A DNA stretch of 64,000 nt from Moraxella sp. GTDB taxonomy: Bacteria > Pseudomonadota > Gammaproteobacteria > Pseudomonadales > Moraxellaceae. A program made the position numbers and the translations under genes. The notes beneath the pieces are model-generated. The model was not told the origin of the DNA. It searched no databases and was given only the letters and a program-made list of their open reading frames with translations. The stretch lies in the NCBI GenBank assembly GCA_030530785.1, contig JAUMUJ010000002.1, positions 43,068-107,067 of the forward strand, written 5' to 3'. Positions within the stretch are counted from its first letter, which is position 1. Every line of letters starts with the position of its first letter. Shown here piece by piece: positions 30,967 to 41,088 of this stretch.

Positions 30967-33004
30967 CCGCCCTGCCCTGCTCATGAATTGCCAGCCCCGT
31001 CTGTCGCAAGGTGGGATTATTGACCGCTTGCGATAATGCACTGGGCGTGGTGTACAGCGACACCGCCATTTTGGCACGAGTGATGGCGGTATAAAGTAAC
31101 TCTTTGCAGAGCAATCGCTCATTGGCATCATGGCAGACCACCGCCACCTGCTCAAATTCAGAGCCTTGTGATTTATGTACTGTCATGGCGTAAGCGGTAC
31201 TGACCATGTCGCCTGTAAGCATACTGATGGGAAATGATTTGATGGTTTCTCCATAAAAAAACACCGCCAATTCATTCGCCTTTTTGCCATTTTGCAAACA
31301 AATGCCAATATCACCATTAAATAACCCCAAGTCATAGCGATTTTTTAACATTATGACAGGTCTGCCATGATACCAATCGGTGTATTGGGCAACTTTTGGT
31401 GGAATTTTTAAATAAGATTGGTGCATTTTTTTTATGTGATGGTTAATATTAACATCTCCCCACTTTGTCATATGAGACGCACATAAAATGCGATATTCAT
31501 TAAATTTATCATTGAGTAGTTTAATGTATTGTTTTTTTGTGTCATCAGATGAGCGGTAAAACTGATATTTACTCTGTTTGGTTAATTCAAAATAACTGTC
31601 ATTTTGGGCATGTTCATAATATGGTTTTGCAAGTATTTCATATAATTGCTCAATTTCATGATAACCATTGATATCTTGATAAGATATGTCTTGATATTGA
31701 TTGATAAGATGAATGATATTATCATAACTTTGATGTTGATGGCTATTGATGAGATTTGCCAACTTTCCCACGCCAGAATTTTGATGAAAACGGCGACTTT
31801 CTATCAAATGGATACGATTATTTTTTATCATGGGCAAATCACATAAGTCAGATAATACCGACCCTGCTTCTACGGCAAATAATTGATGGGTATCACCCAA
31901 TAATACCAATCTTGTTCCCTGCTTCATGGCATTAAAAAGCTGACTTGCCAATTCCACACCCACCATGGATGCTTCATCAACGATGATTAACTCAAAAGGT
32001 AAAGGATTGTTTTTATCATGACGAGGCAAACCATTTGTGCCAATACCCAAAAGGCGATGAATGGTCATGGGTTCTGGCAAATCCAATGTGGTCTCTTTGA
32101 GTGCATTTTGCAAAGATTCTTTCATACGTTGCGATGCTTTGCCTGTTGGAGCAACCAAAGCCAGTTTTAACTTATTTTTTTGATTTAATGCCATGACTGC
32201 CTGAGCAATGGTAAAAGTCTTTCCTGTACCTGGTCCACCCGTGATAATGCTAATACCCTGATTGGCGATGGCATAAACTGCCCTTTGTTGTTCTGTGTTT
32301 AGCTGATGACCGATATGGGATAAAGTCATGGTTATCATGGAAGTATGGTATAAATTTGACAATCCCGACAATAATGATAATTCAGCATGATAAATGCGAT
32401 TTAGCCATAAATATAAAACGCCATCTTTTTGATATTGCCAAATAATCGGTCTGTCTTGATGGCTATTTTGATTACCAAAAAAACAATGGCGACAGATAAT
32501 GTTTATGATTGCCGATAATGAACCATCTTCCTTATGATTGATGTAATAATAAAATCGTAAAAGATGTCTTATGACTTGTGATATTTCTTTAATAAGTTGC
32601 TCTTTTTCTATGTCATTTTTTTGGCCATGAATGTGATTGATTATTTCTTGTTTTTGATAATCTGATTTGATACTGTTAATAGAAATATTAATATGATTTT
32701 TAAGACTGATTGTGTCATAAGAAAGCTCATCTATCCTGTCAAAAACCCCCTTAAAATTAAAATCAAATCCAAGCTCATCATTGACATGATTTTTAATAAA
32801 ATCAATAATGACAGTTTGCCAATTTGATTTTAAACGAACAACCGTATGACCTTGCCGTAAAGAGTGATTGATGATAAAATACAACAAATAAAATATCGTA
32901 TCATCAATCACGGTCATGGTAAAATCATCATCGATATGTTTTTTATATAATTGATGATGAATGATGGTTCTATTTTTTAAATACATACCAATTTGCGTAT
33001 TCAT
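30947..33004 (-). CDS. recD: Exodeoxyribonuclease V alpha subunit RecD
   Basis: A 685-residue RecD, the fast 5'-3' helicase of RecBCD. The Walker A loop is ISIITGGPGTGKTFTIAQ near residue 255; LALVAPTGKASQRM, Walker B ELIIVDEASMV and AYAMTVHKSQGSEFEQV (motif VI region) follow in order. The N-terminal 230 residues are poorly conserved. Much of the gene is strikingly AT-rich and encodes many Asn, Lys, Ile and His, but the last about 300 bases (30947-31250) return to 50% GC or more. It is 16 bases behind recB and last in the recC-recB-recD operon. Confidence 0.93.
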   Translation of the reverse strand: MNTQIGMYLKNRTIIHHQLYKKHIDDDFTMTVIDDTIFYLLYFIINHSLRQGHTVVRLKSNWQTVIIDFIKNHVNDELGFDFNFKGVFDRIDELSYDTISLKNHINISINSIKSDYQKQEIINHIHGQKNDIEKEQLIKEISQVIRHLLRFYYYINHKEDGSLSAIINIICRHCFFGNQNSHQDRPIIWQYQKDGVLYLWLNRIYHAELSLLSGLSNLYHTSMITMTLSHIGHQLNTEQQRAVYAIANQGISIITGGPGTGKTFTIAQAVMALNQKNKLKLALVAPTGKASQRMKESLQNALKETTLDLPEPMTIHRLLGIGTNGLPRHDKNNPLPFELIIVDEASMVGVELASQLFNAMKQGTRLVLLGDTHQLFAVEAGSVLSDLCDLPMIKNNRIHLIESRRFHQNSGVGKLANLINSHQHQSYDNIIHLINQYQDISYQDINGYHEIEQLYEILAKPYYEHAQNDSYFELTKQSKYQFYRSSDDTKKQYIKLLNDKFNEYRILCASHMTKWGDVNINHHIKKMHQSYLKIPPKVAQYTDWYHGRPVIMLKNRYDLGLFNGDIGICLQNGKKANELAVFFYGETIKSFPISMLTGDMVSTAYAMTVHKSQGSEFEQVAVVCHDANERLLCKELLYTAITRAKMAVSLYTTPSALSQAVNNPTLRQTGLAIHEQGRAVIDSEI

Positions 33005-36000
33005 AAAAATTCCTTAATTATTAAAAATAATGACCCAATAACTTATCCAATGACAGCACCAGCTCTATCGGTATTGACCAGTTAATATGACCCAGACTGG
33101 GATTTTTTTTATCCAAACCCCGTAAAAATATAAACTCAACTTCCCCCAGATAATTGCTTTCATTGCCTTGATAGTCCTTAATACGAATGGACAATAAACG
33201 GTGTAATGCCAATTGATAAATACACGCTTGCAACCAATAACCTGCTTCATTCATGACATGATTTAGTGTATCTTGATGATAATCTGATAATTGATGGCTG
33301 ATAAAATTAGATTTATAATCCACAATATAAAACTTATTTTGATGTTCGTATATTAAATCTATCTCACCATTAAGGTATTTATAATAACCCATTGGGTTAT
33401 CGTTGATGATGTTAATCTTTTTATCCGTATATTGATGAAATAAGTCGTTGATATGATTTGGGGTAAATAATGAACTAATCCCCAAAGAAAAACTTAATTC
33501 TCTGGCATGACTCTTTTTCGGTAAATCATTTAAACTGACTGATGATGACAACATTGGTATGCTAATAATATCATTAACCCATTCCCTTAACGCATCATGA
33601 TTGTTTTGGTGGATTTGTGCCATATCACTATCAACCAATGATGGACTGACATAATAGATAAATCCAAAATGTTTTGCTGTTTTATTGATGGTATCGCTGA
33701 TATGATCTGTTTCAACATCTTTTAGAATATGATGTAAAAATGTACCTGCTTCTTTTCCCTTAATAAAGCTAAGACGAATATCATTGTCTTGATAACTGAT
33801 ATTATTATCATAAACTGTTGTGCTTTTTATTAAAATATCGTCATGCTCCAAATCATGATTTGATACATTTGTTGTATCAAACTTATTAATAATGTCTGTG
33901 GCACTGGTAGAATGCTCAGCATAAAAATGATTTTGCTTAAATACGTGTTGCCATTCTTGATATAATAGCATTTGTGGTGCATTATCATTTATTTGATAAT
34001 ATTGCTTATTAAGTTGTTTAACGTCATTCATGGCTATCCAGCCGACATCATCAGACAGCCTTTGGGGTAAAGATAAATCCTTATCAGCACAATCAAACCA
34101 TAAATATAAGGGTCTGGACGGCATTTTGGTCTTTGGCTTTATTTCTTTGGCAATCACAAATACCTGTTCGGACGCTCGGGTTAATGCCACATAGCCTAAC
34201 CTTTTGGCTTCATTTATTTCTTCTTTTTCTTTTTGAGACTGATAAAATAAAGGCTCATTATCCTTATCAGGTTTTGGCGATATTCTTCTGACATAATCAT
34301 CATCACTATAAGTATAAAAACGACTGGCTGTTTTATCATTATTTGCATCACCAAGACCAAAAATATAAACAATGGGAAACTCCAAACCTTTGGATTTATG
34401 AATGGTCATGAGTGTAACGCCAGTTTCGCTAGGCAGGGGTAATTGATGATATGCTTCGCTTTTATCTTTGCCTTGCGTCATGGATAAAAACCACGACATA
34501 AACTGACTGATATGATGATTATCACTATGCTGTCTAACTCCAATCAATTCAATCACTTGGGACAAATCTGCCATATATCTTTCTCCTTGCATGGCTATTT
34601 GCTCCCAAAGAGTGTTTTTTTGTGAATTTGGGTAAAATTTTTTAAGGGGGTTTTTTGATAAACAGTGGTTAATTGCCCCAATCGCTCCTTGATGATAAAA
34701 TAACATACGAGCATGATTAAAATAAGCAATCAACTCATGATAAGCATCTGCATGATGATTTAATAAACTTATACTTTCATCTAGAGATAAACCAAAAAGT
34801 GGCGATGTTAAAATCATACCCAACTTTTGATGATTGACAACATCCAACATTAAGGATAGTAAATGATATAAATCTTTGGCAGATTGTGTGGTAAATACAT
34901 GAACTTCTTTTGGGGATATAGCGTGAATGCCAAGTTCATTTAAGTGTTTTTTAATATTGTCCAAATCTTTTTTACGTCTTGCCAAAATCGCAATGTCGCT
35001 TGGTAGGATAACACGAGACGTGCCATCTTGCGTGATGGTATGCCCATTTTGCAATAGACTGTTAATGTGATAAGCCACGCCTTGATATTCATCTAATGAC
35101 TGCTCATCTTGGGCAAAATAAAGCACATTAACGGCATGGTGGGTTAGATAATCAGGCAAAACATTCATGTTTTGGGATTGCCAAGACAGTTTTTGTGCTT
35201 TATTTTTTGTGGTAATGTGCTGATAGCTAATGCTATCGCCAAAACTGGCATGATTATGACCGTCATCATTTTGGCAAAACCATGTATTCAACGTCTCAAT
35301 TAAATCTTGATGGGAGCGATGATTTTCATTTAATATAAGCGATTGGTTTAATACCATCATCTCTTGATTATCTTTAATGGTTTTGGTGTATTTTACCATG
35401 TTATAATTTGAGACATCGCCACCACGAAATAAATAAATCGCTTGTTTTGGGTCGCCCACCAACAATAAAAAACCTTGTGATTTTTTATTTTTTTGGATTT
35501 CTTTTTTTAGGGGATTTAGATAGACATGATTTATCATCTCCGCTTGCAGACCATTGATGTCTTGCGATTCATCAATCAATGCCACAGGGTATAAATAACG
35601 AATGTGTCTTGCCAACGATGGGTTATTAGATAAGGCTTCGTTTAATCTTACCATCTGATAGGTAAATGTACTTTGATTTTTATTTTCTAAGGATATTTTT
35701 AATTTTTCTTTAACTGCAATGGCAATTTTTCGATGAAGATAATTTTGATAATCTTGGTTTAACTGATTAATTTTTTGATACAGATAATTTAGGAATTTAA
35801 GATGGTTAGTGGGCAACTGATAAAATTTCTCTTTATTTTTTTCATGATTTTTTTTAAATAACTTATCACCATCATCTATATTTGATATATTTTCTAAAAA
35901 CTTCTTTTCATCATCATCTAAAAAAGACACAAAATTACTTTTATGTTCTTTAATCAATTCAATGATATTTGGTAATTTTCCAAAGTTTTTAGTCATGACT

Positions 36001-37200
36001 GATATTTTCAGACCAAAATCACTTGCATATTTTAAATCATAAAAAGGCTTAAATACATCAAAATCTGCCATCATCAGCTCATCTAATGCACCATCTAAAC
36101 AGGTCAGATAATCATCATCAATTACATCTATGCTATCAATTGGGGCATTATAAAACTGCAATGCCACTTTAACTGTCTCAAAAACAAGTATGGTTTGACT
36201 AAATAACGATGAATCAATCATCTGATACAGTCTTGGATTATGGGTCGCTACAAAACTATGCTCACGGCGTAACTCATCATGGATTAAAGAATGCACCATT
36301 TCATCATCATTCATGGTAATGGCAGTATCTGCCTGATAGCTCATTTCTGATGAAAATTCTTTAAGCCATTTTTGAGCCAAACTGTCTAATGTGCCAATAA
36401 ATAATTTATCCAATGTTGCCAATAATAACGAGATACGAAGTAACGCAAAATCTAAGGCTTTTGTGTTTTCATCAGTCAAAAGATAAGCAATTAAATGTAA
36501 ATTTATTTTATCATCAAATCCTATAATACCAAAATCATTTGCTTTTTGTTCAATTTCATCAATAATATCATCAATGTGATATTCGCCAAATCCTGACAAA
36601 AACCAATGGGGAAACTGCTCTTTACTTGATTGTATCCAATGAATATAATGATAAAACTCATTTAATCTTGATTGCAATCTTTCTTGCATTTCTTTGGCAG
36701 AATTTCGGGTAAAAGTTGTGGCGATGATACGCTCAGGCGGGTATTTTTTTTCAATCAATAATCTTAATAAAATACCCGTTAATGTCCAAGTTTTACCTGT
36801 ACCTGCGGACGCTTCTATCAAATAGCCACCTTGTAAGGTGCATTCAATGGCGGGAATGATTTTTTTGTCTTTTTGTGTTGTCATGATAATTTCCACATCA
36901 TAAAATCGCTTTTAAATATTGATGAATGGGAGCAAATAGCTGTTTGGCGATTGGCAATGTATCTAACAAACTTTGTTTTGGGTCTTGGTGTTTTAAAATA
37001 AATTGCCAATGTTCATGATGACTGTTATTTTCATCAACAAAACCAAAATAGGGATAATTCAACCAATCATTTAAAGATGGCATTTTTTTATCGTCTTTGG
37101 CGTGATTGATACCATCTCGGCACGTCATCACAAATGGGGTTTCTTTGGCAAGTTTGGCAATGATGATAAATTGACATAAATACAATTTGGCTTTATCGGG
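31300..37200. other. AT-rich block covering recB, most of recD and the recC 3' end
   Basis: Hand counts on 60-base lines give 17% GC at 32641-32700 and 27% at 34201-34260, against 58% at 31021-31080 and 47% at 38521-38580. The lines 36901-37080 are still near 30% and 37321-37380 is back above 50%. The block edges fall inside genes, not at their borders. Boundaries are approximate because only sample lines were counted. Confidence 0.7.
33021..36884 (-). CDS. recB: Exodeoxyribonuclease V beta subunit RecB
   Basis: A 1287-residue RecB, helicase and nuclease of RecBCD for double-strand break repair. Walker A YLIEASAGTGKTWTLTGI is at the N-terminus, ATTFTRNSAKEMQER, LIDESQDINGLQ and LLLVGDPKQAIYLFRGGD follow, then GVTLMTIHKSKGLEFPIVYIFG and VALTRASEQ. 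The C-terminal nuclease motif is GEIDLIYEH...YIVDYKS. ATG 36884 with GGAAA upstream is preferred; GTG 36896, next to the recC stop, would add four residues. The whole gene lies in an AT-rich block with Asn, Lys, Ile and His-rich coding. The protease gene ptrA, which separates recC and recB in E. coli, is absent. Confidence 0.95.
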   Translation of the reverse strand: MTTQKDKKIIPAIECTLQGGYLIEASAGTGKTWTLTGILLRLLIEKKYPPERIIATTFTRNSAKEMQERLQSRLNEFYHYIHWIQSSKEQFPHWFLSGFGEYHIDDIIDEIEQKANDFGIIGFDDKINLHLIAYLLTDENTKALDFALLRISLLLATLDKLFIGTLDSLAQKWLKEFSSEMSYQADTAITMNDDEMVHSLIHDELRREHSFVATHNPRLYQMIDSSLFSQTILVFETVKVALQFYNAPIDSIDVIDDDYLTCLDGALDELMMADFDVFKPFYDLKYASDFGLKISVMTKNFGKLPNIIELIKEHKSNFVSFLDDDEKKFLENISNIDDGDKLFKKNHEKNKEKFYQLPTNHLKFLNYLYQKINQLNQDYQNYLHRKIAIAVKEKLKISLENKNQSTFTYQMVRLNEALSNNPSLARHIRYLYPVALIDESQDINGLQAEMINHVYLNPLKKEIQKNKKSQGFLLLVGDPKQAIYLFRGGDVSNYNMVKYTKTIKDNQEMMVLNQSLILNENHRSHQDLIETLNTWFCQNDDGHNHASFGDSISYQHITTKNKAQKLSWQSQNMNVLPDYLTHHAVNVLYFAQDEQSLDEYQGVAYHINSLLQNGHTITQDGTSRVILPSDIAILARRKKDLDNIKKHLNELGIHAISPKEVHVFTTQSAKDLYHLLSLMLDVVNHQKLGMILTSPLFGLSLDESISLLNHHADAYHELIAYFNHARMLFYHQGAIGAINHCLSKNPLKKFYPNSQKNTLWEQIAMQGERYMADLSQVIELIGVRQHSDNHHISQFMSWFLSMTQGKDKSEAYHQLPLPSETGVTLMTIHKSKGLEFPIVYIFGLGDANNDKTASRFYTYSDDDYVRRISPKPDKDNEPLFYQSQKEKEEINEAKRLGYVALTRASEQVFVIAKEIKPKTKMPSRPLYLWFDCADKDLSLPQRLSDDVGWIAMNDVKQLNKQYYQINDNAPQMLLYQEWQHVFKQNHFYAEHSTSATDIINKFDTTNVSNHDLEHDDILIKSTTVYDNNISYQDNDIRLSFIKGKEAGTFLHHILKDVETDHISDTINKTAKHFGFIYYVSPSLVDSDMAQIHQNNHDALREWVNDIISIPMLSSSVSLNDLPKKSHARELSFSLGISSLFTPNHINDLFHQYTDKKINIINDNPMGYYKYLNGEIDLIYEHQNKFYIVDYKSNFISHQLSDYHQDTLNHVMNEAGYWLQACIYQLALHRLLSIRIKDYQGNESNYLGEVEFIFLRGLDKKNPSLGHINWSIPIELVLSLDKLLGHYF

Positions 37201-40200
37201 CGATATTGGCGGGAGCATAAATACCGTTTTTCCCTTAAACCCAATCTCATCGCTGGATTTATAAAACTGCCAAATGCTCGTTTTATTTTGAGCATCATCG
37301 CACATCTGCCAACATAAATGAGACAGCCAAAATGCCACCAAATGCACGGCTTTGGCGGTATTGGGTAGCAGATTTAGCCACAAAGTTTCGCCCTGCTGGG
37401 GGAGCTTTGCCACCAATGTCATCGCTTGATTTGCCACCACAAATGATACTGACCGCTCGGACAAAGCAGTCAGCTGATATGAATAGTCGCCATTACAGGC
37501 AAATCGCTGATGAAGCTCATTACTTAGGCATTTGTCATCAATTTTGGTCAGCATGGCAATAAACTGTGTCATTTTTTCATCAAAAACGTGTAAATACTCA
37601 CCCACCACCGTCCGTCTTGGCACGCCTGCAGGCAATAAATCTCCATAATACAAGGATTGTAGGTCAGCCATGCTTTCTTGTCCGTGATTTGTCTTTGCTT
37701 TATCTGTGCTTTGTGATAAAAGCTGTTCATTGACAGATGATAATTTTTGACCATCAAACACGCCTGATTTTGCCAAATTCAGTAGAAAATCATTAAGCTG
37801 GTAACTTTGCAAATTATCCAATGCCAACGGCTCATCGGGCAAAACATCATTGGCGGTGGGCAAAAATTTAAGTTTTTGGCTTAAAAAGGCTCGGGCAGGC
37901 TTGGTAATGGTACTAATCAGTTCACTGATGTTTTGATGATAAAACGTCTGTGCGTCATGGGGGGCAATGTGCCACGCTTGGATAAATTCATCAAGCACAT
38001 CGCCCAAATGCCATGCCTGCTCATCAGATGATGACGTAATGACTGCCAACGTGGTGGCAATGCTTTGTAACTGCTCGGGTTTTGGTAATGACACAGTAGG
38101 TACATCGTCATGGCGACCGTCTAATGCCTGACGCACCAACTGCCAAATCATGGGCGGGGGCAGGCTTTGTTTTTGGCGTTGTTTTAGCTCAAACAATTTG
38201 TGGTGCAGATAATTTTTTAGCTCATCATCGCCCATGTTTGGGGCTGATGATTGATAAAAGACTTGTTTATCAAAGGCATGAGCTTCGTGATATGTGATGA
38301 AATACTGCTCTATCAGCTCGGGCAAAACCCTTTGAACATCATAGGCACTCTTATCCACGCCATCATCTGACATCTGCCATAAAGCGTCGGTTTTAAAAAA
38401 CTGCAACAGTTCGCCCACCACAGAAGCAGGCAACAGTTCGGTCTGACCATCGGGACTGACCCCATTATAAAAAATCAACACCCTATCTTTGGTGCATAAT
38501 AATGCGTCCAAAAACGCCCCGTTATCATCATCTTCATTATAACGGTCGCCCCGCTGATTGATACCCGCTCGCATTAAGTCTAAGCGCACTGCTTTGTCTT
38601 GGCGGGGAAAAGCAGACAGATTCATGCCCAGCATGATGGTCAAGCCAAAAGGCACACTTCTTAACGCCCCAAAGCGAGCAAAGGTAATACTCTCAGCAGG
38701 TTCAGCACTCAATGCTTGGGCTTTAACATCGCTAACCAAACTGTTTAGCACAAATTTTAGACTAAGCTGTACTTTGTCGCTTATTTGCGATGTGTGGCGA
38801 TAGTGGCTTTTATTTGCCCTTAGGCTGGCTTTCATGGCATTTTTTGCATTAAAAATCGCTCGCATGGCAATGCTTTGATGGAATACCCCAAAATACCGCT
38901 TAATGACATCGTGTTCTATTTGTTCTAATAATATCTCCACATCGTCTACCTTGTGGTATTGGTGGCGGTTGTCGTGCAATCCTTGATGAATGGCGGTCAA
39001 GGCGTTAATGACTTTCTCATCTGCCAAACTGACCCCCTCTAAGGGCAACACCGCTTCGGCAAATGCCCCATCTTGCCACGAAAACGGGTGTAAAGTGGTG
39101 TTTGGCGTGCCATCATTTGGGGCAAGTAAGCCCAGCACCACACGGTCAAGAGCATAACTAAATGTATAACGATAATCACGGTCGTTATCATCTAAGGTTT
39201 GCGACAGATGAAACTCATCAAACCCCCGCCGAAATCCCGCTTGTTTTAACAGCTCACAGCCTCGTTTCATCTCATCAAATCTAAGCCCAAAACTTTCACA
39301 CAACACAGGCGACAGTAGCCATTCATAGACATCATCAGCATAAAAACGAGATGACGGCTCACCAAGCAGTTCATAAAAGCCTGAGATGGCATATAACAGC
39401 TCATCAATATTTTTATCGGTCGTCCCTGTGATTTTAATGGGCAAAGTCAAACCATCAATGCCTTGCCCCTTAGGAAACACCGCCAAAATCAACTCTTGGG
39501 CAGCCGCCACATCAGGCAGTAGCACCACCACATCGGACAATGTTCGCCGTCTGTCGCTGGGTTCATTTAAATATTTGGCTATCATCAAGCGAGCAATTTC
39601 TAACTGCCTTTTTAAACTGTGGCAAGCATGAATGGACAGGCTCTCTCCCAGTTCAAGTGGTAAACCCACCTTTGGACGGCTTTTTTGGGCAAGGGTCTCA
39701 TCACTTTGTAACAGCTGTAACATCTGTCGCCCCATCTCTTGCCCTGTCTCCACATCGCCATCACCAAGCATTAAAATGTCTTGTTTTAAGGCGTTGAGTA
39801 ATGTGGGCTTTTTGTCATAATGACGCACAAAATGCTCTTGCCAGTTGATGACCCACGCCCCATCGTCCGCCCCACCCGTCATGTCGGCAAGCATGGCAAA
39901 CGTCTCTCGGGACTCTTTACCAAGCCGTGATAATAAACCATGTCCGTAGTCTTTTAAATAGACACTGTCAGGCTTGATGATACGCTGGGTCAGTAGCCAA
40001 TTTTTATCCACAATGTCTGCCCAAAACATCATAGACGGATTAAAATGCAATAGCACCACGTCCAAATACAGCGACAACTGCTTTAAAAAATCCAGCTCCA
40101 CTTGTGGGATTTGTTGAATGGTAAACAGGTATAAACGGCTGGGCAATACCGATTTTGCCCGCCTTGCCAGCTCATCGCCCCGCTTACCTGACAATACCTG

Positions 40201-40971
40201 CCAAAACCGCTTTTCCAGTGCCGTCCGATACAGATACGTCTGGGCAAACAGCTCATGCCACAGATGCCCAAGCAACCTTTCAAGCGACAGATAGTGGTTT
40301 TGTAACCACTCGGGCAAAGCATCGTCCGTATCAGCCATCTCATCGGTGGGTCTTACCACATGAAACTCACGCTCCAAGCGGGCTTTGTTGTTCATCATTT
40401 GCACCACTTCTTCTGCCAGCGATTGACCATTTGCCCATGCCGACAGCCATTTTGGACGGTGAGTTAAATAACGCACATACACACGAGACAGCTCATCACA
40501 CGCCTGCCACAGACGTTGCTCTGGAATGCTGTGCGTGATGGGGTCATATAGGGGCTTGATAAGCATATGTAAAGGGTGGCTGTCATCATCTAAGATGGGC
40601 GTTTGGTGGTGCTTGATGGCAGATGACACAAAACCAAAAATCCGCCATCGCATGATAGACGCTGACAGTACCGCCACCTCAGGAACGACCAATGCGTCAT
40701 TGGGATAATAATAAGCGTCCTGCTCCAACACTCTTTGGGTCATCTGCCATTGATATTTGCCCCAAAACTGTGCGGTAAACAACGTACTTACCCCAATTCT
40801 AAGAGCCACCTGCTTGGTCAGCCAATCGCCCAGCACCATAGATGGCACAATCACAGTAAATGGAGCAAACACCGCCTGACCTAAATCCAAACCTTGTGAA
40901 TTATCTTTATAAAAATCAATAAGATGACTAACTAATGTGTCAGTATCATTAGACTGAATGATAGAAAACAT
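36898..40971 (-). CDS. recC: Exodeoxyribonuclease V gamma subunit RecC
   Basis: A 1357-residue RecC, the Chi-recognition and scaffold subunit of RecBCD. The N-terminus IQSNDTDTLVSHLIDFY, VIVPSMVLGDWLTKQVALRIGVSTLFTAQFWGKYQWQM, and the central SIHACHSLKRQLEIARLMI match RecC. Being an inactivated helicase, it lacks a Walker loop. It is longer than E. coli RecC (1122). The gene is of ordinary composition except for its 3' end (from about 37.2 kb down), which joins the AT-rich recB region. It is first of the operon and divergent from dnaE. Confidence 0.92.
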   Translation of the reverse strand: MFSIIQSNDTDTLVSHLIDFYKDNSQGLDLGQAVFAPFTVIVPSMVLGDWLTKQVALRIGVSTLFTAQFWGKYQWQMTQRVLEQDAYYYPNDALVVPEVAVLSASIMRWRIFGFVSSAIKHHQTPILDDDSHPLHMLIKPLYDPITHSIPEQRLWQACDELSRVYVRYLTHRPKWLSAWANGQSLAEEVVQMMNNKARLEREFHVVRPTDEMADTDDALPEWLQNHYLSLERLLGHLWHELFAQTYLYRTALEKRFWQVLSGKRGDELARRAKSVLPSRLYLFTIQQIPQVELDFLKQLSLYLDVVLLHFNPSMMFWADIVDKNWLLTQRIIKPDSVYLKDYGHGLLSRLGKESRETFAMLADMTGGADDGAWVINWQEHFVRHYDKKPTLLNALKQDILMLGDGDVETGQEMGRQMLQLLQSDETLAQKSRPKVGLPLELGESLSIHACHSLKRQLEIARLMIAKYLNEPSDRRRTLSDVVVLLPDVAAAQELILAVFPKGQGIDGLTLPIKITGTTDKNIDELLYAISGFYELLGEPSSRFYADDVYEWLLSPVLCESFGLRFDEMKRGCELLKQAGFRRGFDEFHLSQTLDDNDRDYRYTFSYALDRVVLGLLAPNDGTPNTTLHPFSWQDGAFAEAVLPLEGVSLADEKVINALTAIHQGLHDNRHQYHKVDDVEILLEQIEHDVIKRYFGVFHQSIAMRAIFNAKNAMKASLRANKSHYRHTSQISDKVQLSLKFVLNSLVSDVKAQALSAEPAESITFARFGALRSVPFGLTIMLGMNLSAFPRQDKAVRLDLMRAGINQRGDRYNEDDDNGAFLDALLCTKDRVLIFYNGVSPDGQTELLPASVVGELLQFFKTDALWQMSDDGVDKSAYDVQRVLPELIEQYFITYHEAHAFDKQVFYQSSAPNMGDDELKNYLHHKLFELKQRQKQSLPPPMIWQLVRQALDGRHDDVPTVSLPKPEQLQSIATTLAVITSSSDEQAWHLGDVLDEFIQAWHIAPHDAQTFYHQNISELISTITKPARAFLSQKLKFLPTANDVLPDEPLALDNLQSYQLNDFLLNLAKSGVFDGQKLSSVNEQLLSQSTDKAKTNHGQESMADLQSLYYGDLLPAGVPRRTVVGEYLHVFDEKMTQFIAMLTKIDDKCLSNELHQRFACNGDYSYQLTALSERSVSFVVANQAMTLVAKLPQQGETLWLNLLPNTAKAVHLVAFWLSHLCWQMCDDAQNKTSIWQFYKSSDEIGFKGKTVFMLPPISPDKAKLYLCQFIIIAKLAKETPFVMTCRDGINHAKDDKKMPSLNDWLNYPYFGFVDENNSHHEHWQFILKHQDPKQSLLDTLPIAKQLFAPIHQYLKAIL

Positions 40972-41032
40972 GGCGCGTCTTTTAATAAAATTTTAGCTAT
41001 TTTACATCGCTTTTTTGGCTTTGCCAAATGTG

Positions 41033-41061
41033 TTTACACACCCAGCATAAGCGGTTATAAT
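41033..41061 (+). promoter_or_regulatory. dnaE promoter
   Basis: TTTACA (41033-41038), a 17-base spacer and a perfect TATAAT (41056-41061), 27 bases before the dnaE start codon. Confidence 0.7.
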
Positions 41062-41088
41062 GCTCATTTTTGGCATTGGTGGATATTC

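Noticed and set aside
31620..31800. Repeated TGATGATA/ATTGATA motifs in recD as a possible repeat array
   Set aside because: They reflect AT-rich codons for Asn, Ile and His in one frame; spacing is irregular and there are no spacers as in a CRISPR.
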